A model generated the notes under the pieces. It was not told where the DNA came from. It saw only the letters and a program-made list of their open reading frames with translations, and did not search any database. 64,000 nt of DNA from contig CAWDKW010000002.1 in the NCBI GenBank assembly GCA_963803065.1, forward strand, positions 558,001-622,000. Reading direction: 5' to 3'. Source of the DNA: DASXMT01 sp963803065. Its GTDB lineage: Bacteria; Actinomycetota; Acidimicrobiia; Acidimicrobiales; RAAP-2. This document shows positions 9,979-18,570 of the stretch, one piece after another. A program made the position numbers and the translations under genes. Every line of letters starts with the position of its first letter. Position 1 is the first letter of the stretch.

Positions 9979-11424
9979 TCAGCGTTCGGGCCGAAGCGTG
10001 GGGAAGGCGATGACCTCCCGGATGTTGGCGGCGTCGGCCAACAACATGACCAGCCGGTCGATGCCCATGCCCAGGCCGCCGGTCGGGGGTAGGCCGTGCT
10101 CCAGGGCCCGGAGGTACTCCTCGTCGATCGGCATGGCCTCGTCGTCTCCGGCCTCCTTGGCCGCGGCCTGGGACTCGAAACGACGCCGCTGGTCGTCGGG
10201 GTCGGTCAGCTCGGAGAATGCGTTCATCAGCTCACGCCCGGCCACGATGGCCTCGAACCGCTCGGTCAGCCGGGAGTCGTGGCGGTGGAGGCGGGCGAGG
10301 GGCGACACCTCGGCCGGGAAGTCGGTGACCAGGACGGGGCCCCAGATGGCCGGCTCGGCCGTCTTCTCGTAGAGCTCCAACAAGAGCTTTCCCGCTCCCC
10401 ACGAGGGGTGCGGCTCCACGCCCTTGGCGGCGACGTGGCCCCGCAGCTCGTCGACCGGGGTGTCCATCGACACGTCGAGGCCCGAGTGCTCCCTGGTCAG
10501 CTCGACGAGGGTGGCCCGCCGCCACGGGGGGGTGAGGTCGAGCTCCCGGCCGCCGTAGGTCACCACCGACGACCCGGTCATCGCCACGGCCAACCCGGCC
10601 ACCAGCTCCTCGACCATCGCCTGGAGGTCGTGGTAGTCGGCGTAGGCCTGGTAGAGCTCGAGCATGGTGAACTCGGGATTGTGCCGGGGAGAGAGCCCCT
10701 CGTTGCGGAACACCCGGCCGATCTCGAAGACCTTTTCGAAGCCGCCGACGACCAGGCGCTTCAGGTAGAGCTCGGGGGCGATCCGCAGGTAGAGATCGGC
10801 GTCGAGCGCGTTGTGGTGGGTGACGAAGGGCTTGGCCGCCGCCCCGCCCGGGAGGGGATGGAGGAGGGGGGTCTCCACCTCGACGAACCCTCGGTCCTCC
10901 AGGGTGCGCCGCAGCCAGCTGACCACCCGGCTCCGCAACAACAGCGTCGACCGGCTGTCCGGGTTGGCCCACAGGTCGACCTCCCGCTGGCGGAAGCGGG
11001 TCTCGACGTCGCTGACCCCCCGCCACTTGTCCCCGAACGACCGCCGGGCCTCGGCCAACAGGACCCACTCGGCCACCTTGACGCTCAGCTCGCCGCGCCG
11101 GGTGCGGACCACCTCGCCACGCGCCCCGACCCAGTCGCCCAGCGACAGCCGGGTGAACTGCTCGAAGTCGGCCGTCACCTTGGCCAGGGCGAAGAGCTGG
11201 ACGGCCCCCGAGGAGTCGCGCAGCTCGGAGAAGGCCACCTTGCCCTGGGGTCGGTTGAGCATGAGCCGCCCGGCCACCGAGACCATGTCGCCGGTCTCGT
11301 CGCCCGGGGCAAGGTCGGCGTAGCGCGCCTGCAGCTCGGCCGCCGTTGCCGTGCGCTCGAACCGGTAGGGGATCTCGAGGGCCGACGGCATCGAGACGGG
11401 GGGCTCAGCCACGTCGGCCGCCAC
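9979..11424 (-). CDS. lysS: Lysyl-tRNA synthetase, class II
   Basis: 481 residues with a GTG start; ATG at 11391 is a possible alternative. Charges tRNA-Lys. N-terminal OB-fold anticodon-binding domain (about 45-150, VSVAGRLMLNRPQGKVAFSE), then the class II catalytic core: motif 1 region near 165-200, motif 2 FEIGRVFRNEG near 240, and motif 3 GLGMGIDRLVMLL near 450. It is last in the nadB-nadC-coaX-lysS run, and its start overlaps the end of coaX by 20 bp, so it is probably translationally coupled. Confidence 0.95.
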   Translation of the reverse strand: MAADVAEPPVSMPSALEIPYRFERTATAAELQARYADLAPGDETGDMVSVAGRLMLNRPQGKVAFSELRDSSGAVQLFALAKVTADFEQFTRLSLGDWVGARGEVVRTRRGELSVKVAEWVLLAEARRSFGDKWRGVSDVETRFRQREVDLWANPDSRSTLLLRSRVVSWLRRTLEDRGFVEVETPLLHPLPGGAAAKPFVTHHNALDADLYLRIAPELYLKRLVVGGFEKVFEIGRVFRNEGLSPRHNPEFTMLELYQAYADYHDLQAMVEELVAGLAVAMTGSSVVTYGGRELDLTPPWRRATLVELTREHSGLDVSMDTPVDELRGHVAAKGVEPHPSWGAGKLLLELYEKTAEPAIWGPVLVTDFPAEVSPLARLHRHDSRLTERFEAIVAGRELMNAFSELTDPDDQRRRFESQAAAKEAGDDEAMPIDEEYLRALEHGLPPTGGLGMGIDRLVMLLADAANIREVIAFPTLRPER

Positions 11425-12244
11425 TCGATAGCGCGTTGCGCTCGTAGACGATCCGGAGCCCGTGGAGGGTCAGCCACGGCTCGACGTAGTCGATGGCCTC
11501 GGCATAGGGAGCGATCAGCTCGGACAGGCCGCCGGTGGCCACCACGGTGGGCTCTCCCAACACCGCGGTGAAGCGCCGGCACAGCCCGTCGACCTGCCCG
11601 GCGAACCCGTAGAGGGCCCCGGACTGGATGGACTCGACCGTGGACTTCCCGATCACGCTGCGCGGCTCGACCAGCTCCACCCGGCGCAGGGCGGCGGCAT
11701 TGGCGAACAGGGCGTCGAGGCTGATGGCCACGCCGGGGGTGATGGCCCCGCCCAAGTACTCGCCCGCCCCGGAGATGGCGTCGAAGGTGGTGGCCGTGCC
11801 CAGGTCGACCACGACGCACGGGCCTCCGAACAGGTCGTAGGCGCCGACCGCGTTGGCGATGCGGTCGGCGCCCACCTCCTTGGGGTTGTCGTAGAGGATG
11901 GGCATCCCGCTCTTCACGCCCGGCTCGAGCACGACCGTCGGGACCTCGAACCATCGGGTGGCCATCTGCCGGAGGTTGGCCGTGACCAGGGGCACCGACG
12001 AGGTGACGGCGATCCCGCTCACCGCCTCGTCGATGTCCAGGCCGTCGAGATCGAGCAGCTGGGTGAGCAGGAGGGCGTGCTCGTCCGCCGTCCGTTCGGC
12101 CACCGTCGACAACCGCCAGTGATGGGCCAGGCCGGCCGGCTCGTTCCCGTCGCGGGGGCCGGTGACGCCATCGGCGACGTCCTGGTTGTCGACGAAGAGG
12201 CCGACGACCGTCTCGGTGTTGCCGACGTCGATGGCCAGGAGCAT
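11405..12244 (-). CDS. coaX: Type III pantothenate kinase
   Basis: 279 residues. Phosphorylates pantothenate in the first step of CoA synthesis; CoaX enzymes need a monovalent cation and are not feedback inhibited by CoA. Seen: phosphate-1 motif DVGNTETVVGLF at the N-terminus, DLGTATTFD near residue 130, and GGAITPGVAISLDALF. The ATG at 12244 is chosen because it gives the family N-terminus (MLLAIDVGNT) and lies 2 bases after the nadC stop. The neighbours panC and panD make its substrate. Confidence 0.95.
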   Translation of the reverse strand: MLLAIDVGNTETVVGLFVDNQDVADGVTGPRDGNEPAGLAHHWRLSTVAERTADEHALLLTQLLDLDGLDIDEAVSGIAVTSSVPLVTANLRQMATRWFEVPTVVLEPGVKSGMPILYDNPKEVGADRIANAVGAYDLFGGPCVVVDLGTATTFDAISGAGEYLGGAITPGVAISLDALFANAAALRRVELVEPRSVIGKSTVESIQSGALYGFAGQVDGLCRRFTAVLGEPTVVATGGLSELIAPYAEAIDYVEPWLTLHGLRIVYERNALSSGGRRG

Positions 12245-12246
12245 GC

Positions 12247-13185
12247 TCACCGCTCCGCTGGGACGGCGCTCGGAGCCAGGTCGAAGCCCATGTCGAGCAC
12301 GGGGGCCGAGTGGGTCAGGGCGCCGACCGAGATGAGGTCCACCCCGGTGGCGGCGTAGGCGGCCACCGTCTCCAGGGTCACCCCGCCGGACACCTCGACC
12401 AGGACCTCGGCCGCCGCGCCTCGGACCAACCCGACGCACTCGACGATCTGGGCGGGGGTCATGTTGTCGAGCATGATGACCGTGGCCCGGGCCGCCGTCG
12501 CCTCGACCACCTGGTCCCGCCGGTCACACTCCACCTCGACCATCCGGCCGGGCCACAGGGCCCGGGCCCGGGACACGGCGTCGGTGATGCTCACGCCGCC
12601 GAGATGGTTGTCCTTGATGAGCACCGCCTCGGACAGGTTGCCCCGGTGGTTCGTCCCCCCGCCGGCGCGCACCGCCGCCTTCTCCAAGGAGCGCAGTCCC
12701 GGGGTCGTCTTGCGGGTGTCGAGGATGCGGGTGTGGGGGTTGGCCGCGCCGGCGGCGTCCACGAACCGCCGGGTGGTCGTGGCCACCCCGGAGAGATGGC
12801 AGAGGAAGTTGAGGGCGGTCCGCTCGGCGGTGAGGATCGAGCGCAGCCGACCGCTGACCGCGGCCAGGACGGAGCCCGGTGAGACCTCGGAGCCGTCGGG
12901 CAGGCGCCAGTCGACGCCGAGGTCCGGATCGACCTGCCTGAAAGTCTCCTCGGCGCAGCACCGGCCGGCGACCACGCCTGGCTGGCGGCTCACGATGGCG
13001 ACGGTGCCGGTCACCTCGACGCCGACCAGCGACGCGGTCAGGTCGCCGACGGGCAGGAGGTCCTCGGCCAGAGCACGGCCGACGGCCTCGCTCACCGCCG
13101 GGCGCGGCGGGTCGACGACGCCCGCACCGCGTTCCGTGCGCTGATCGGTCACCTGTCGATCCACTCCGTCGTTCCGGGTCAACAT
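12247..13185 (-). CDS. nadC: Nicotinate-nucleotide pyrophosphorylase (carboxylating), QPRTase
   Basis: 312 residues from ATG 13185. Converts quinolinate and PRPP to nicotinate mononucleotide, CO2 and PPi. Seen: EDLLPVGDLT near the N-terminus, the ILDTRKTTPGLR substrate motif, NHRGNLSEAVLIKDNH, EVECD and EVSGGV. The start codon lies inside the last codons of nadB (7-bp overlap, ATGTTGA), which argues for this start over the longer frame to 13260. Part of the NAD de novo route with nadB. Confidence 0.95.
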   Translation of the reverse strand: MLTRNDGVDRQVTDQRTERGAGVVDPPRPAVSEAVGRALAEDLLPVGDLTASLVGVEVTGTVAIVSRQPGVVAGRCCAEETFRQVDPDLGVDWRLPDGSEVSPGSVLAAVSGRLRSILTAERTALNFLCHLSGVATTTRRFVDAAGAANPHTRILDTRKTTPGLRSLEKAAVRAGGGTNHRGNLSEAVLIKDNHLGGVSITDAVSRARALWPGRMVEVECDRRDQVVEATAARATVIMLDNMTPAQIVECVGLVRGAAAEVLVEVSGGVTLETVAAYAATGVDLISVGALTHSAPVLDMGFDLAPSAVPAER

Positions 13186-14885
13186 GAGCCCGGGCCGGCA
13201 ACAGCCGATCCGGTCAGAACGGCGACCATATCGCCAGAATGCACCAGCCGGTGGCGCCACGCTCCGTCGGTGGCGGGGTAGTCGCTCCGGGCATGGGCGC
13301 CGCGGGTCTCGGTGCGGAGGGCGGCCGCGGCCAACAGGGCACGGGCGGCGACCACCAGGTTGGCCAGCTCCCCGTCCGCTCGTCGGGGAGGTCCCACCGC
13401 CCTGAGCGCCGCACCCACTTCGGCGACCACTATGGACGCCCCGGCCAGTGAGCGGGCGCTGCGCACCACCCCGGCGCCTTCGATCATCGTCCGCTGCAGC
13501 CGATCACGTTCCTTGTGGGCGTCGACCCGTTGGCCCGTTGTCGTGTCCACCCGGTCGCCGTCCACCGGCGACGTGTCCACCGGCGACGTGTCGGCCAGTC
13601 GGGCGACCCACCCCTCGGCCAAGAGGGCCCGCATCACCCCGGTGGGCGTGGGCCCGTCCTCGCCGCCCAGGATCGACTCGGCCAGCCTGGCCCCGAAGAC
13701 CATGCCCTCGAGCAGCGAGTTGGAAGCCAGGCGGTTGGCCCCGTGCACGCCGGTGCAGGCCACCTCACCCGCCGCCCAGAGCCCGGGCAGTGCTGTCGCC
13801 CCCGAGAGGTCGGTGACCACCCCACCGGAGAGATAGTGGGCCGCCGGGGCGATGGGGAGCCACTCGCGGGACGGGTCGAGCCCGATGTCGGCCAGCGACG
13901 CCGTGATGGTCGGGAACCGGGAGCCGAACGCGTCGAGCCCGGTGGCATCGAGCCAGAGGTGGTCTCGACCCTGCTCTCGCATCCGCTCGGCCATGGCCCG
14001 GCTGACCACGTCCCGGGGGGCCAGCTCGTCGACGAACCGCTCACCCCTTGCGTCACGGAGCAGGGCACCGTGGCCACGAAGGGCCTCCGACAGGAGCGGC
14101 CTGGGCATGGCCGGATGGTGGAGGGCGGTGGGATGGAACTGCATGAACTCGACGTCGGCGACGGGTACACCGGCCCGGAGGGCCATGGCCAGGCCGTCGG
14201 CGGTGGCCTCGGGCGGGTTGGTGGTCACGGCGAACAGTTGTCCGGCCCCGCCCGTGGCCAGCACGGTGTGGCTGGCCCGGACCTCGGCGATCTGCCCGTC
14301 GGGGGAGAGGGCCCGCACGCCCCGGCAGCGGCCCCCCTCGACCAGGAGGTCCAGGGCGAACCACTGCTCGAGGACGACGGTGGCGCTCTGCCGGGTCGCC
14401 TCCACCAGCGCCCGCTCGACCTCGGCGCCGGTCGCCGCACCCCCGGCGTGGACCACCCGGGCCATGGAGTGCCCGCCCTCGCGGGCGAGGGCCAGCGCCC
14501 CGCCCGGCTGGCGGTCGAACTCGGCGCCCAGCGCGATCAACTCGTTCACCCGTCCCGGCCCCTCGTCGACCAGAACGCGCACGGCCTCGGTGTCGCACAA
14601 CCCGGCCCCTGCGGCCAGCGTGTCGGCCAGGTGCAGGTCGGTCGAGTCCTCGTCACCACCGAGGACGGCGGCCACACCCCCTTGGGCCCAGCGGGTGGCC
14701 GACTGCCACAGCTCGGCCTTGGTCAGGACCCCGACCCTGAGGCCGGCACCTGCACCGGCCAGCCGGACGGCGGAGGAGAGCCCGGCCACCCCGCTGCCGA
14801 GCACCAGCACGTCGAGGGGTCGGGCGTCGCCCGGAATCTGCGCGACCGTGGGCGCGGGCGATGCCACCCCGCCCGAGCCGCTCAC
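13179..14885 (-). CDS. nadB: L-aspartate oxidase
   Basis: 568 residues, GTG start. Oxidises aspartate to iminoaspartate for quinolinate synthesis; FAD flavoprotein of the succinate dehydrogenase family. Seen: dinucleotide-binding DVLVLGSGVAGLSSAVRLAG near residue 25, TRWAQGGVAAVLGGDEDS, the HPTALHHP substrate segment, the catalytic Arg region RGHGALLRDARGERF, GEVACTGVHGANRLASNSL, and the C-terminal helical domain. Its GTG overlaps the panD stop (GTGA). nadA is not in the window. A 12-bp unit coding for PVDTS is duplicated near 13567-13590. Confidence 0.95.
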   Translation of the reverse strand: MSGSGGVASPAPTVAQIPGDARPLDVLVLGSGVAGLSSAVRLAGAGAGLRVGVLTKAELWQSATRWAQGGVAAVLGGDEDSTDLHLADTLAAGAGLCDTEAVRVLVDEGPGRVNELIALGAEFDRQPGGALALAREGGHSMARVVHAGGAATGAEVERALVEATRQSATVVLEQWFALDLLVEGGRCRGVRALSPDGQIAEVRASHTVLATGGAGQLFAVTTNPPEATADGLAMALRAGVPVADVEFMQFHPTALHHPAMPRPLLSEALRGHGALLRDARGERFVDELAPRDVVSRAMAERMREQGRDHLWLDATGLDAFGSRFPTITASLADIGLDPSREWLPIAPAAHYLSGGVVTDLSGATALPGLWAAGEVACTGVHGANRLASNSLLEGMVFGARLAESILGGEDGPTPTGVMRALLAEGWVARLADTSPVDTSPVDGDRVDTTTGQRVDAHKERDRLQRTMIEGAGVVRSARSLAGASIVVAEVGAALRAVGPPRRADGELANLVVAARALLAAAALRTETRGAHARSDYPATDGAWRHRLVHSGDMVAVLTGSAVAGPGSC

Positions 14886-15274
14886 CGCGTTGTCAGATGG
14901 TCGAGCTCGGCGTCCAACCGGGCCGAGGTCTCGTCGATCACCCGGTTCGCCGCGTCCACGTGGACGATCCGGGGCACGAAGCCCTCGAGCTCGGCCGCCT
15001 CGTAGTCGGCATAGGTGATGACGATGACCTTGTCCCCCGGATGGACCAGGCGGGCGGCCGCCCCGTTCAGGCAGACCTGCTCCGGGCCGCCCACGATGGC
15101 ATAGGTCTCGAAGCGGGCCCCGTTGTCGATGTCGAGGACCGTCACCTGCTCCCACTCGAGGATGTCGGCCAGGGCCATCAAGTCGGGATCCAGACTGATG
15201 GAGCCGACGTAGTTCAGGTTGGCGTCGGTCACCGTGGCCCGGTGGATCTTCGACTTCATCATGCGACGGCGCAT
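14882..15274 (-). CDS. panD: Aspartate 1-decarboxylase precursor
   Basis: 130 residues. Makes beta-alanine from aspartate for pantothenate. It is a pyruvoyl enzyme: self-cleavage is expected between Gly24 and Ser25 (NYVGSISLD), which sit at the canonical positions when the ATG at 15274 is used. Other family residues seen are the KIHRATVT start of the beta chain, NGARFETY and GDKVIVITYADY. The gene ends in a 4-bp overlap with nadB and begins 2 bp after the panC stop, so one operon is likely. Confidence 0.95.
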   Translation of the reverse strand: MRRRMMKSKIHRATVTDANLNYVGSISLDPDLMALADILEWEQVTVLDIDNGARFETYAIVGGPEQVCLNGAAARLVHPGDKVIVITYADYEAAELEGFVPRIVHVDAANRVIDETSARLDAELDHLTTR

Positions 15275-15276
15275 CG

Positions 15277-16243
15277 TTAGTTGGTCCCTTTCGTCATACG
15301 TGTTGGTCGCGACGGCTCCGTGCGGCGAGGATCAAGGTTGTCGATCAACCGCACCGGGCCGACCTGGGCGGCGATGAGCAGCCGCAGGGAACGGTCGGTG
15401 CGGGTGGTGGGGGCCCGGCTGAGGTCGGCCGCGTCGACCAGGACGGCGTAGTCGAGGTCCACCCCCGGTTGCCCGGCCACCATGGCGGCCATGGAGGCCT
15501 CGATGTCCGGCACGCTCAGCCGATCGGCACGGACGGCGGCCGCCCCGGTCAGCAGGGCCCGGTGCAGGACCAGCGCGGCGCGGCGCTCGTCGGGAGCCAG
15601 GCGGGCGTTGCGGCTCGACAGGGCCAGGCCATCCTCGTCCCGCACCGTCTCGCACCCGATGACCTCGACCGGGAAGGAGAGGTCGCGGGCCATCGCCCGG
15701 ACCACGGCCAGCTGCTGGAAGTCCTTCTCCCCGAAATAGGCACGGCACCGGCCGACCATGGCGAACAGCTTGGCCACGACCGTGGCCACACCGTCGAAGT
15801 GGCCGGGGCGCGACGCCCCCTCCCAGTCCTGGCTCACACCGGACACCCCCACCGACGTCTGGACCGGGGCCGGAAAGCCGGGGTACATCTCGGCCAGCGA
15901 CGGGGCGAAGAGCACCCGGCCACCGGCTTGACCGATCACCGCGCTGTCGGCATCGAGGGTCCGCGGGTACTGCTCGAGGTCGTCAGGACTGCCGAACTGC
16001 AGCGGGTTCACGAACACGGTGACGGCCACCAGGTCGCACTCGGCGGCGGCCCGCTCGATCAGGGACCGGTGGCCGGCGTGGAGCGCGCCCATGGTCGGCA
16101 CGAGCCCGACGGTCAGGCCGACCGCCCGTGCTGCGTCGAGTCGAACGGCCGAACTCGGCCACGGTGGTGACGAGATCCGGGCGCTCGGCCGCGCCGGGGG
16201 TGGCGAGCCGGTCGACCTGATCGAAGACTGAGGTCGCGCTCAT
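15277..16243 (-). CDS. panC: Pantoate-beta-alanine ligase, with apparent 1-base frameshift
   Basis: Joins pantoate and beta-alanine using ATP. The main frame gives 274 residues from a GTG at 16101: VPTMGALHAGH, PLQFGSPDDLEQYPRT, YFGEKDFQQL, DGLALSSRN, all conserved. However, PanC proteins have about 40 residues before VPTMG. These are found in the preceding frame: ATG 16243, in an ATGA overlap with the upstream stop, gives MSATSVFDQVDR...TTVAEFG, then at 16147-16150 (GGCC on the coding strand) the frame must shift by one base to VRLDAARAVGL-TVGL. Removing one C makes an intact 321-residue protein. This is either a sequencing indel or a real lesion; starting at 16101 would lack the first strand-helix unit. 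Confidence 0.85.
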
Positions 16244-17103
16244 GCCGCGTCCTTGACCGCACCCGCTGCGGCTGCGACCGGCCCCGCTGCGGCTGCGACC
16301 GCACCCGCTGCGGCTGCGACCGGGCCCGTGTCGTCCACGTTCCGGCCGGGCTCATCGACGAGCCGGCGCGCCAGGCCCACCATGGTGTCGTACGCCTCGA
16401 GCTCGGCCGTTCCGTCGGGCATGGTGGCCAGGACAGCCCGATGCCGGGCGATGGTCTCCCAGTCGCCTCGGGCGGCCGGGCCGGTCAGCGCCCGCTCGGG
16501 CCCGACGGCCATCGCGTCGTCGACGGCGGCCCGGACCAACCCGGAGAAGGCGCCGAGGGGCAGCCCGGCCTGGGCGGCCACCCGTTCCACCTGGCCCATG
16601 AGCGCCACCACGTGGTTGGCCGCGATGGTGGCGGCGGCATGGTAGGCGGCCCGGGAGCGGTCGTCGACCCCCACCACCCGGCCACCGAGGGCGAGGACGA
16701 GCGAGCGGACCAGTGGGTCGCCGGCCACGGCGAAACTGGCCCCCGAGGCCAGCCGCGCCGCGCCGGTCTCCGGGTCGGGCAGGGGGACCAGTGGGTGCAG
16801 ACCCCCGCGTCGGGGGTGGGGGGCCAGGACGTCGAGCCCGAGCGAGCCCGAGAGGTGCGCCACCACGGTGGAGCCGGAAGGAGCGATGGCCCGGGCCGCC
16901 CCGGCCACGGCGGCGTCAGGCGTGGCGATCACCACGAGATCGGCACCGGCGGCCGCTGCGGCCAGGTCGTCCCCCCGACCCAGGGCGCCGAGCACCTCAT
17001 ATCCCGGAACGGCGCGCAGCGCCGCCATCAACGACCGACCAGCCCTACCCGGACCGATCACACGGATTGTGGTCACCAGACCCCTTTCGACGTTCCGGCC
17101 CAC
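16240..17103 (-). CDS. Rossmann-like / DUF2520 oxidoreductase-like protein
   Basis: 287 residues. N-terminal NAD(P)-binding Rossmann domain (IRVIGPGRAGRSLMAAL near residue 13, VVIATPDAAV) and the C-terminal all-helical DUF2520 domain (AAYHAAATIAANHVVALMG). The family commonly lies beside panC and has been suggested to act in pantothenate synthesis as a ketopantoate-reductase-like enzyme, but this is not established. A later GTG start (VTTIRVIG) is possible. The last 40 residues are an Ala-rich tail (GPVAAAAGAV repeated) encoded by 21-bp repeats, absent from ordinary family members. Overlaps panC by 4 bp. Confidence 0.85.
   Translation of the reverse strand: MGRNVERGLVTTIRVIGPGRAGRSLMAALRAVPGYEVLGALGRGDDLAAAAAGADLVVIATPDAAVAGAARAIAPSGSTVVAHLSGSLGLDVLAPHPRRGGLHPLVPLPDPETGAARLASGASFAVAGDPLVRSLVLALGGRVVGVDDRSRAAYHAAATIAANHVVALMGQVERVAAQAGLPLGAFSGLVRAAVDDAMAVGPERALTGPAARGDWETIARHRAVLATMPDGTAELEAYDTMVGLARRLVDEPGRNVDDTGPVAAAAGAVAAAAGPVAAAAGAVKDAA
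16262..16324. repeat. Three 21-bp tandem repeats coding for an Ala tail
   Basis: The unit cccgctgcggctgcgaccg plus two bases occurs at 16262, 16283 and 16304 with changes only in the last bases. It encodes repeated (G/A)-(P/A)-V-A-A-A-A in the C-terminal tail of the DUF2520 protein, just before panC. Length variation between strains is expected. Confidence 0.8.
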
Positions 17104-17142
17104 TCGGGTGCCGTTCGCGTCAGAGAATCTTGCTTCGGACCA

Positions 17143-17643
17143 TCAGAGTGTACCCAGGTTGGCCACCTCACCACCAGCGGCGTCCAATTCGGCCGGCCCA
17201 GCGAGGTCGGGGGCCAGATCGGCGAGGGGCGCCACCACGAAGCTGCGCTCCCACATCCGGGGATGGGGCACGGTCAGTTCGGGGTCGTCGAGGGTCACGC
17301 CGTCGATCCACAGGACATCGACGTCGAGGGTACGGGGGCCCCACCGGACGGTCCGGACCCGCCCGGCCGAGGCCTCGAGGCGGTGGCACTCGACGAGCAG
17401 GCGGTAGGCGTCGAACCGGGCGGGCAGGGCCAGCTCCACCACCACGTTCAGGTATGGACCCTGGTCCACGGGCCCCCCCACCGGCTCCGTCTCGTAGACG
17501 GGCGAGACCGCGGTGACCGGGATCCCCGAACCGCCCCGGAGCTGATCGACCGCCCTACGCAGGTGCGCCCAGCGGTCGCCGAGGTTCGAGCCGAGGCCGA
17601 GAAAGGCCCGGGTCGACGGGGGCTCGGGCAACGACGACGTCAT
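17143..17643 (-). CDS. folK: 2-amino-4-hydroxy-6-hydroxymethyldihydropteridine diphosphokinase
   Basis: 166 residues from ATG 17643, which overlaps the folB stop (ATGA). Pyrophosphorylates the pterin precursor that FolP uses. Seen: FLGLGSNLGDR at the N-terminus, SPVYETEPVG, the RWGPRTLDVDVLW signature with the catalytic Asp pair, and VPHPRMWERSFVVAPL. Last gene of the folE-folP-folB-folK run. Confidence 0.95.
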   Translation of the reverse strand: MTSSLPEPPSTRAFLGLGSNLGDRWAHLRRAVDQLRGGSGIPVTAVSPVYETEPVGGPVDQGPYLNVVVELALPARFDAYRLLVECHRLEASAGRVRTVRWGPRTLDVDVLWIDGVTLDDPELTVPHPRMWERSFVVAPLADLAPDLAGPAELDAAGGEVANLGTL

Positions 17644-18029
17644 CGCGACCGGGTGATGCGCACGCCCACGCTCAGCAGGTCGGCGGGCAGGGGGGGTCGC
17701 AGCTTCCGCACCGACAGGGTCACCCACTCGATCCGGCCGTCGGCCGCCAGCACCTCGTCGGCCATGGCTGCGGCCAGCGCCTCGAGCAAGAGGTACGAGG
17801 TACGCCCGCCGACCACCGCCGAGACCCGGTCGACAACCTCGGCGTAGTCGACCGTGTCGGTCAGGTCGTCGCTGGACCCGGCGGCCACGGTGGACACGGC
17901 CAGGTCCACGTCGACCTCGAAGGGCTGTGGCCGGGAGCGTTCCTCGGGGAGGACTCCGTGGGTCCCGAGGAGCCGCAGCCCCCTGATCTCGATCCGATCG
18001 GAGGGCTCGGTCCCGCTGGCTGCGGCCAC
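17640..18029 (-). CDS. folB: Dihydroneopterin aldolase
   Basis: 129 residues with GTG 18029 as start; the frame continues upstream, but homology begins only at DRIEIRGLRLLGTHGVLPEE. Converts dihydroneopterin to the hydroxymethyl pterin and glycolaldehyde. Seen: GTHGVLPEERSRPQPFEVDVDL (substrate Glu in EER), DTVDYAEVV, the YLLLEALAAAMAD helix and the catalytic-Lys-containing VRKLRPP. Starts 4 bases after the phosphatase-like gene and overlaps folK by 4 bp. Confidence 0.93.
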   Translation of the reverse strand: MAAASGTEPSDRIEIRGLRLLGTHGVLPEERSRPQPFEVDVDLAVSTVAAGSSDDLTDTVDYAEVVDRVSAVVGGRTSYLLLEALAAAMADEVLAADGRIEWVTLSVRKLRPPLPADLLSVGVRITRSR

Positions 18030-18033
18030 CCGA

Positions 18034-18570
18034 TCAGTTCCCGGGCGCGCCCGGGTCCCGTACGGCGCCGACGGGGGCCAGCTGGCTGGCGTAGGCCACC
18101 AGCTCGCGACCGGGCGGGCCCATCGGGTGGCCGACCATGTGCTCCAGGACGGTGACGGCCTGGGGCCCGCTGGGCAGGCGCCCCGACCAGAGGAGGTACC
18201 CGGCAACCACCCCCATCACCCGGTCGCCCAGCTCCTCTTGGTGGACGAGCACGCGCTCGCCGGCGGTGAGGCGGGCGTGCAGCTCGCGGAACACGTCGAG
18301 CTGCACGGCCCGGGTGTCACCCGACTGGGGCAGCGGAAAGTGCACACTGGGCAGCTCTTGTTCCTGGTAGGCCTGGAGGTTGTGCGGCGAGGGCAGGAGC
18401 GAGACCACCGACGTGAACCCCTGGACCTGGAGCCAGATGATCTCCTCTTGCCGGCGCACCTTCCGGTGGTTGGGCGCGAACCCACCGGGGCGCTCGCTGA
18501 CGGCCAGGCGGTCCTTGATCACCCAGGTGAAGTTGCGGGGCGGGATCCCGGCCGCCCACTTGCCCCTCAT
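18034..18570 (-). CDS. Dual-specificity-phosphatase-like protein lacking the catalytic Cys
   Basis: 178 residues, ATG at 18570 in an ATGA overlap with the folP stop. Layout matches small dual-specificity phosphatases: NFTWVIKDRLAVSERPG (residues 13-29), QEEIIWLQVQGFTSVVSLL (41-59), VHFPLPQSGDTRA with a possible general-acid Asp85, and a signature loop. In active enzymes the loop is H-C-x5-R; here it is VLVHQEELGDR, so Gln111 replaces Cys and Arg117 is kept. The helix after it (VMGVVAGYLLWSG) is normal. It is therefore predicted to be a catalytically dead phosphatase fold, possibly a binding or regulatory protein. Placement between folP and folB suggests a link to folate genes, but no such role is known to me. 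Confidence 0.7.
   Translation of the reverse strand: MRGKWAAGIPPRNFTWVIKDRLAVSERPGGFAPNHRKVRRQEEIIWLQVQGFTSVVSLLPSPHNLQAYQEQELPSVHFPLPQSGDTRAVQLDVFRELHARLTAGERVLVHQEELGDRVMGVVAGYLLWSGRLPSGPQAVTVLEHMVGHPMGPPGRELVAYASQLAPVGAVRDPGAPGN

Noticed and set aside
16258..16330. Possible CRISPR-like array from the 21-bp repeats
   Set aside because: Repeats are contiguous, coding and in frame; no spacers. The same holds for the 81-bp, 15-bp and 14-bp repeats: no CRISPR array was found in the window.
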